From: Choristoneura fumiferana | Lineage: Eukaryota > Arthropoda > Insecta > Lepidoptera > Tortricidae | Direction of reading: 5' to 3' | Length of the DNA: 64,000 nucleotides | Assembly: GCF_025370935.1 (NCBI RefSeq) | Contig: NC_133472.1 | Span: 1,598,749-1,662,748, forward strand | Shown: in pieces, positions 23,201-32,200 of the stretch | Layout: each line of letters opens with the position of its first letter | Numbering within the stretch: position 1 is the stretch's first letter | The notes under the pieces: generated by a model | Told to the model about the DNA's origin: nothing | The model's database searches: none | What the model saw: the letters and a program-made list of their open reading frames with translations, nothing else | Position numbers and translations under genes: made by a program

Positions 23201-26200
23201 AAACGTTGTGGGAAATACAAGAAGCAATGCGTCAATCCTAAAATGAACGAAAACTTGGATGCTTGCCCCAGAATTAAGTACAATTCGTACCCCAGTCTCG
23301 TGGGGAAGAGGCATTTCTGTGAACATCTGTTGCTCTGTTTTTCGCTGAACTACAGCTGGAAGAGGTTATTTAACACGAATATGGCGAATAAAGACTTGTC
23401 TGTCATGCATGGGTTGCGGATTATCACCACTTTCTGGGTGGTGTTTCTACATGTGGCCACAGTGACCAGTTATTTGTCAGGTGCGCCTTAGTAACTATAT
23501 ACATCACTAGAGTTTACCCGCGCCTGCGCACACGTAAATCATTAGTTTCAGCAGCTGAATTGAAATTCCGGGATTTTTGAAAATTCCCGTGGGAATTCCC
23601 GAAAATTAAATCGTGGTTTTCATTGACGTTACATTAAAAACAATCGTGTCAAATTTCATGACTCTGAGCCCAGCGTTCTATACCGTGGGAATGTCGGAAT
23701 AAAAAGTAGCCTATGTTTTATTCCAGATGTCCAGCTATCTACATACCAAATTTCATCCAAATGCGTTCAGCCGTTTCAGCGTGAAAGAGTAACGAACATA
23801 CTCACTCACTCTCAAACTTTCGTATTTATTATATACTTAAGTAGGACTTTGGATATGTTTCAGATAATGACACCAACATGGGTCGTCAGAACAACGTGTA
23901 TATGATCCTCGCTACTGGTTCCATAGCGTTCGATACATTACTGTTCGTCAGGTAATGTAATGATCAAAATATAAGTAAAAGTATTAAAGTACTTAAGATT
24001 GTTTTTTTGGAATCTTTTTCTATTTTTTATTTCAATTCCAAATTTTTTGTTACTTTTACGGTCATCCCGTAAAACCTATATCGAAAATACAAACTGGAAT
24101 ATAGATGCACAGAAAAACCAGAAAAATAAGACCAGCGCTGGGAATCGAACCTAGATCCTCGGCATTCCGTGCCGTGTGCTATACCGCTACACCACCGCTG
24201 GACAACGATACAGACACGAATTTCTCTTATGCACCTCATATCTCAGCTTGTTTGTTTCTTATTTAGCCACTTAAGCAGCGACACTAGCGACATCTATGCC
24301 GTAGCCCTCATCGGGAAACTTTTCGGCTTTTCTTGTCCGGGTGAGCGGTTAGTTCCGATGGAGTGTTTGTTTTGTGATTGTATACAATTTTTTATTAAAA
24401 AGCCTTGGTGGCCTTGTGGTTTGACGTGGGTTTGACCTATCGCCTCTCAAGCAGATGTTCGTGGGTTCAAACCCCGGCCCGCACCTCTGAGTTTTTTGAA
24501 GTTCTTTAAATAAAATATATCACTAGTTTTACGGTGAAGGAAAACATCGTGAGGATACCTGCACAAACCTGTGAAGTAATTAAATGGTATATATATGCGA
24601 AGTTCCCAATGTGCACTGCGCCCGCGTGGGAAATACGGCCCAAGCCCTATTCTGAGAGGAGGCCTGTGCCTGTCATAGGCTGGGATGATGATACATATTT
24701 TTGCCCTTGACTGTAACATTCAAAGCGCTCGGTGCGCGAACCACTCGCTCTCGTGTTTTTTAACTTGTCGGCTTTGTTCCCAGCGGGCTCTTCAGCGCTT
24801 ACCACTTCTTCTACCTGAAGAGCCAGTACTCCGTCGAGGAGCTGGTCAGCTTCGGCGGCCCGTGCGGCCAGCTGCTGCAGCTCGTCTGTTTCATCACCAA
24901 CAGGGCTGTGAGGTGACGACGATGAAATGGAAGATTTTTTTTTATTCGACTGGATGGCAAACGAGCAAGTGGGTCTCCTGATGGTAAGAGATCACCACCG
25001 CCCATAAACATCTGCAACACCAGGGGTATTGCAGATGCGTTGCCAACCTAGAGGCCTAAGATGGGATACCTCAAGTGCCAGTAATTTCACCGGCTGTCTT
25101 GCTATCCACGCCGAAACACAAGAGTGCAAGCACTGCTGCTTCACGATCACAATCAAATGATAGTTTTCAGGATTCGATTTGTAGCATTCGAAGATGGCGG
25201 ATGTAGACAATATCTAATTTTGCTATTTCTGTTTCTTTGGCTAGTTGAAGTATAATTTTGATAGTGTTTTATGCGGCGATTAACCTTAACAGTGAACAGT
25301 GATCCCAAAATTCTATATTGCTCTCGTGTCTAACCTTTTTTAATACGCAAGTGGTCTCCGCGTGGTTTCTGGAATTTTACTATCAAGTTGCAAAAACTAC
25401 AATCACCGTACAACGTCCCTCTCAAAGAGAGTTTACCTTGACACTGGCGAAATTGTCCTATTAATTAGGACAGAAAAGCCATATTTTAAAAGAGAAGATA
25501 GTTTTCGAATACAAAAACTGTCATTAGATTGTGATCGCGAGTGTCAGAAACGTTACCATAATTTAGGCTTCTATTTGTTTTTGATGTACGCCGCTCTTGT
25601 CCAGTCGCCGCGGTAAGCATTGACATCCGATATAACTCCCGTTTCAAAAGTAACGGAACCGGAACCGAAACGGATGTTTAATATCAAACGTAAGTTCCGA
25701 CTTAACGGAAACGGAATCGAAGCTCCGTAACATCCCTGCTCTAATGTTACTGCACTTTTTCGCAACAGAAGTTAAGATATGTCTAAACGTCAAAATTTTT
25801 TGTATGTAGATACGAGTATTAAAATTATCCTTGGCCGCTTGTAGACCAAGGTCCATACTTAGAAAAGAGGAGAAAGAAAGAAAGAAAATACATTTATTCA
25901 CAACACAAGACACGACAATAGTATTAAGTACAAATAGACAACACGTAGGAAAGTATGTGTCATTGCGGTTGTGAATAGGACACTGGCTCAGCATAATGCT
26001 GAAGCGTTAATAATAAACACCCCAGCGCTGATTTTCAGCCAGCACCGTTGGTGAGCCTCGGACCGCTCATTCTCCATTATTTTACAGGTTACTCCCTTCC
26101 TACGTGTACACAGTATTCTTGGCTGCCTTCTTAAGCCGGGTGTCTCGCCACACCGCGGCCCTGGAGCTGCCGGGCCGCGACCACGACTGCGGCGCCACCT

Positions 26201-29200
26201 GGTGGCGGAACATCCTATACATAACTAACGCGTACCCCCAAGAGGAGCGGGTGAGGTTTTTAACTGACTTTTAATAAATAAAGATAAATTATGAATTTAA
26301 TTTAAATTTCCAGAACAATACAGGTCCAACTAAAAAAAAGGTATATTACGTACAACAAAATTAAATAAGCTAAAACTATAATAAATCTAAATATGGACCC
26401 TGCAGCATGGTACCAAAGATGCTGGCAGCATTTCCCCGCTGGATCGCAAGACTGATGCGTTGAGCGAGGAAACTGCCAGCTCTGCGGTCTCCTGTGGTAT
26501 CTCTGAGTCTCTTTGATAGATCTTTGAAGATACTCAGAGCGCCAGGGCCCCACGGACCAAGGGTCTCGATGCCGAAAGGTACAAAATCATATTCGGCACC
26601 GTGACCACTGTATTTTCCTGCTTTGGCAGTTTCTGCCATTTCTGCTGCTGCTGCTGCCCTTATTGATGTTCGGTGGAGATGAGTCGGGGCCAGTGTGATA
26701 AATTGATAACAAAATGAGTCATATCACTTGAATAAATGAATACAACTATTATTATTAAATGAAAAATCTGTATAATAAATAAAAAAACACACACACAAAC
26801 ATCACGCCTGTATTCCCAAATGGGGTAGGCAGAGCACACGAAACTTTACCGCTTCGCATGCATTCGTGATCAAGGCGCATGCAACTGTGCCGAAATATTA
26901 AGCTTCTCTAAGATCTAGAATCAAGGTACGCGAAACAAAACCCGAATTTAAATCATAAAATTACATGATAATCATAATTGGGGGGCTGAAGCGAAGTCTT
27001 TGGTGTGGGAGCTGGGCCGTAGGCTACGGGACAGGGGTTGCGACCCCCGCTCCGGGTCGTACCTGGTTCACCAGGTGGCGCTGGCCATACAGCGGGGAAA
27101 TGTGGCTGGCATTATGGGCACCTTTGAGCCGGGTACGACGCGGAATGGTGGTTTTTAGGTTGTAGTTTAGGTCTTAGTTTGTAGGTTATGTTATAGGTTT
27201 AGGTTAATTTATTTTTTTTTTTTATAAAGAGGATGCCTCACTCTTTATTTTTGTAGTTGTAATTATTTTTTTAATTTTCTTTGACATTGTTTGGTTTCTT
27301 TTGATTATTTGTGGTTTGATTAATTTGTTATTCTATTTAATTTGACATTTTTGTTTTATTTAGTCAGGATTTATCTTTAGTTTAATAGGTAATGTGTATA
27401 ATATAACATTGTAAATTTTCTATTTAGTAAAATTACTATTTTTAGTGTCTCCAAATATCGTGGTACCTGACAGCCGAGACGCAGCTGCATGCGGCTGGCG
27501 CTCTGTTGTGCGCGATCGCGCGGCACCGGCTCGCTTTAGCGTTGGCGGCGCTCGCGGGGCTCGCCGGCGGCGCCGCCGACGTCGCTGCCGCCTTGGGTGA
27601 GCGAGGCCGCGTGTGAGTAAGACGCTGTCTCTAATATCACTTCGAAACCAGAGGCTTTAGAGCAGTAGTTCCCAAACTTATTTATCTCGTGGACCACTTT
27701 CAAAATTTTACTGGTTTCGGTGGACCCCCTGCTGCTACATTTCTACCACATTCTTTAAGTCGCCAAAAAATAAAAATTGTGTCGCTTCTGAGTTCTGTCC
27801 AGTCGCTTGCCCTATTAAAATATTATCTGCTTGGTTAGGTACTTAAAACAATGTAGGTAGGCCCTTATAAAAACTATATATGCTTACATTTTGGCTCTTT
27901 ACTATCAAAAGCAGATAAATTTTCGTGGACCCCCATTAACATCTTATGGACCCCCATTTTTTGTTCACGCCTACGTAGACCCCCAGCAAGTCTCCCGTGG
28001 ACCCCTGGGGGTCCACCTGGACCACTTTGGGAATCACTGCTTTAGAGAAAATACTGTCTTTTAAATAGACACTTTGGGTGTTGGAAGTCTTAATTTGTGT
28101 GCAGCGTTCGGGGATTCGTGGTCGTAATGGGTTTGTATTTTAATTTTTATGGCAACGATGGTACAGTCCGTTTCATCTTGATGTTGACATGAAAGCAAAA
28201 AAAACGAGCTCTTCGAGGAAAAAGAGCTTTTCTCGATGAGTATATGCTTTTATTGAGGCGTATGGTTAACCAAAAAAAGCCGTGGTGGCCTAGTGGTTTG
28301 ACCTATCGCCTCTCAAACAGAGGGTCGTGGGTTCAAACCCCGGCTCGCACCTCTGAGTTTTTCCAAATTCATGTGCGGAATTACATTTGAAATTTACCAC
28401 GAGCTTTGCGGTGAAGGAAAACATCGTGAGGAAACCTGCACAAACCTGCGAAGCAATTCAATGGTGCGTGTGAAGTTCCCAATCCGCACTGGGCCGCGTG
28501 GGAACTATGGCCCAAGCCCTCTTGTTCTGAGAGGAGGCCTGTGCCCAGCAGTGGGACGTATATAGGCTGGGATGATGATGATGATGGTTAACCAATCATT
28601 TTCTAAAGGGTGCGAGGCGATATGTGGATTCCACCCAAAAAGTTACCCCACAATAGCGTCTTTCGTGCGTCGACGTCGTACCAGCGTCCGCGCGTCGTCG
28701 ACGCGACGCCAGCGCTGCGTAAGCCCGGCGTTCGGCAGCAGCGCCGCGTCGACGCTCGGAAGATGCTACTGTGTGTGTGTGTGTGGGGGGGGGGGGTGTC
28801 TACGCACTTGTACTTGTACTTCATTCTGACAAATTGTGTAGGATGAGGGTAGAAAAGGGCGGCTCATTTTTCAGGACACATTTCTGGAAAATGGCCGAGT
28901 ATTCTGATACAGTTTTATAGTCATCTGGTAGAAATAAAGGAATTCTCTACAGCCGATTCGTAAAAAATGTGTCAAAAAAAAAAGAGGCGGTTTTGAAATG
29001 CTGGAATACTTAAACGTAAAAAAATCGCCCCCACTTCACGTCTACGGGAGGCACTCTAAAAAAATCTTTTTGAAAGTACATTTTATTTTACCTAATTAAA
29101 TGATATAATATATTACCATAATAATTTACTTATTGGTATAGACTATGTTAGAATGTTCATGACATTAAAAATAAAAATAAATAATAGTACTCATAAATTA

Positions 29201-32200
29201 AAACATTTATATGAAACAGATACAAAATTCAGATCTATTGCCAAGAAGACATTAATATCTAAGGCGTATTATAAAGTTAATGATTATATCATGGACAGGG
29301 ATATTTGGAAATAATTCCGATCCGCATTAGCGATTCCTTCAAATAGCTAACCTACTGTGTTAAAAATAAAGTTGTGTTAAATACGAGCTTTGCGGTGAAG
29401 GAAAACATCGTGAGGAAACCTGCACAAACCTGCGAAGCAATTCAATGGTGCGTGTGAAGTTCCCAATCCTACTATAACCCAAACTATAGCCCAAGCCCTC
29501 TTGTTCTGAGAGGAGGCCTGTGCCCAGCAGTGGGACGTATATAGGCTGGGATGATGATGTGTTAAATACTTGTGATGTATATCATTTAATAATATTGTAA
29601 ATCTGTTTAAAAAAAATATATACCTCGTTGAGTTTCTTGCCGGATTGTTCTCAACAGAGGTTTTTCCGAACCGGTGGTAGGTGGTAGACTTTGACTTTGA
29701 TTATTAGGTACTTTCATGTCAACAGGTTACCGGACGCGTTTGCCGCATACCGTCTGATAATGGAGCGGCCGTTTGCCCGCATAGCGCCCTACTTCATCGG
29801 CATATTCGGGGGGTGGCTGGTGCGGCGGATGGGGGGCAAGCTCATGGTGTCCCGGGTGAGTTCACGACCGGCCTTAGCTATCTAGGTGCCCCGGGTGAGT
29901 CTGTCCTTGGCGCACTCTTAGATATGACAAGCGACAAAATGATAGAAAACTAAGTAAGTAGATGTTTCTATCGCGTATAAGTACTATACTCGTAATATTT
30001 TGTAAAATATGTATTTGTTTTAGTAATACAAAGAAAATACCTAAAAACGCGCGCGTTTTGACACTTCTGACCAACTTGTCTTGAACCGACCCGCTTCTCC
30101 CCTCAAAACACAAATTTTCGCTTTAAATTTTGTACAATTTACTTTGATTAATTCTTCGTTCACTTATCTTTAGTCGGCCTCCACGTGCCTTTGGCTTGCA
30201 TCGCTGTCAGTGCTGGCGATAGCATCAGCTGTGCCGTGGGTGAGCCCGCTCTGGACCAGTTCCTTGCTGCACCTGGCTTGGCCTGCCGTCCTGCTGTGGC
30301 CTGCTCTGGTCTGCGCTACGGACTACGCAGGTAAGACTGCGTCATTGTCAGTGCCGAAGCCAGTGTCTGACATGCTGACGGTCGCGATCGCATTCGGCTC
30401 TTTCTACCCTCGTCTTATACCATGTGACAGAAAGAGGTGAAAACGATTGTGATTCCAAGTGTGTTAGACAATAGGCCTCTGCAGCGACAGCCGTGCCGGG
30501 GGAGCCCGTTCAAGACCTGTTTCTTGCTGCATCTGGCCGGGCCTGCCGTCCTATTGTGGTCTGCACTACGGACTATTTCATCATCATCATCAGCCAGAAG
30601 ACGTCCACCGCTGAGCAAAGGCCTTCAGGACGCCACAATTAACGACAACTCGCCACTTGCATCCACTGGTTGCCCGTTATTCTCAAGATGTCATCAGTCC
30701 ATTGCACCTAGTGGGAGGCTTGCCAACGCTTCGTCTTCCGGTTCGCGGTCGCCACTCGAGAACTTTTCTTCCCCAACGGTTATTAGATGTGGCCCGCCCA
30801 TTGCCGCTTCAACTACCCTCGAAATATTTAATTATTATGTGTTATCTCCAGGTTTTTGTCGTCGACTTCTGGACAGCAGCGCGGTGGCAGCGCTTAGCCG
30901 GCTCTGCTATAGCATCCTTCTTCTGCATGGCGTCGTCACCAGAACTGTCCTGCTCAGCATGGACGGGGCACTGTGTTCCAGCACTATGTGTATTGTGAGT
31001 ATTGTTCGTCCTAACAGTGTCCTAACCTAACCCTTATAATAAAATTCCAAAAAATATTATAAATGAAACAGATACAAAATTCAGATCTATTGTCAAGAAG
31101 ACATTAATATCTAAGGGGTATTATAAAGTTAATGATTATATCATGGACAGGGATATTTGGAAATAATTCCGATCCGCATTAGCGATCCCTTCAAATAGCG
31201 AACCTACTGTGTTAGAAATAAAGTTGTGTTAAATACTTGTGATGTATACATATCATTTAATAATATTGTAAATCTGTTTAAAAAAAATATACCTCGTTGA
31301 GTTTCTTGCCGGATTCTTCTCAACAGAGGTTTTTCCGAACCGGTGGTAGTTTTTTTTGACATTCATAAGTGCTCGTTATAGCCTAAATTTAATAAAGACA
31401 TTGTGACTTTTACTTTGACTTTGAACCTCATAAGTCTCTCGTGTTTTCCTGTCCACGCGTTATATTTATGGCAAAAATTTGCGCTGTTACACGGTTGCGT
31501 CTGCGTCTCTGGTCAATTAGTTTTGTTTTCATTTTATTATTACTTACTTAATTTTGTTTCTACTAATTTATTAGGGTTCCGGAGACAAAATGGCAAAAAC
31601 GGAACCCTTATAGTTTCGCCATGTCTGTCTGTCCGTCCGTCCGCGCGGCTTTGCCATGCTAGGAACCTGTAATTTTGCACGGATATTATATGTAAACTAT
31701 GCAATAATGGTACAATATATTTTTTTTTTTTTTTTTAGTGTACCGCCCATACACGTAAAGTGGGGGTGATTTTTTTTTCTCATCCAACCCTATAGTGTGG
31801 GGTGTCGTTGGATAGGTCTTTTAAAACCATTAGGGGTTTGCAAAGACGGTTTTTCGAGTCATTGATTTTTTTGCGAAATATTCAACTTTAAAGTGCAAAT
31901 TTTCATTAAAATCGAGCGTCCCCCCTCTAAAATCTAAACCGGTGGGTTGAAAAATTTTAAAAAAATCAGAATGGTAGTAAGTATAACAAACTTTCAAGGA
32001 AAACTATAACGGCTAAGTTTGCTTGAGAATTAGTAGTAGTTTTACTCTTAATTATAGCAGCCTAAGGTATAAAATTTACCTAAACTTGGAAGATTCCATA
32101 TAAAATACGAAATCCTTAGAAAACCCTATTTTGGGCGTGTCCGACACGCTCTTGGCCGGTTTTGTATAAGTATCTTGTTATAACTTCTGTTATCTTTATC

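Noticed and set aside
23006..23326. Minus-strand open frame opposite gene A exon 5
   Set aside because: Shadow of the real coding exon on the other strand.
27446..27596. Earlier donor GTGAGC at 27597 for gene A exon 9
   Set aside because: It leaves phase 1, which does not fit exon 10 at 29726; the GTGAGT at 27613 gives the required phase 2.
28572..28846. Overlapping open frames of 73-85 codons
   Set aside because: They span a CpG-rich low-complexity tract and a (GT)n(G)n run; no coding signal beyond lack of stops.
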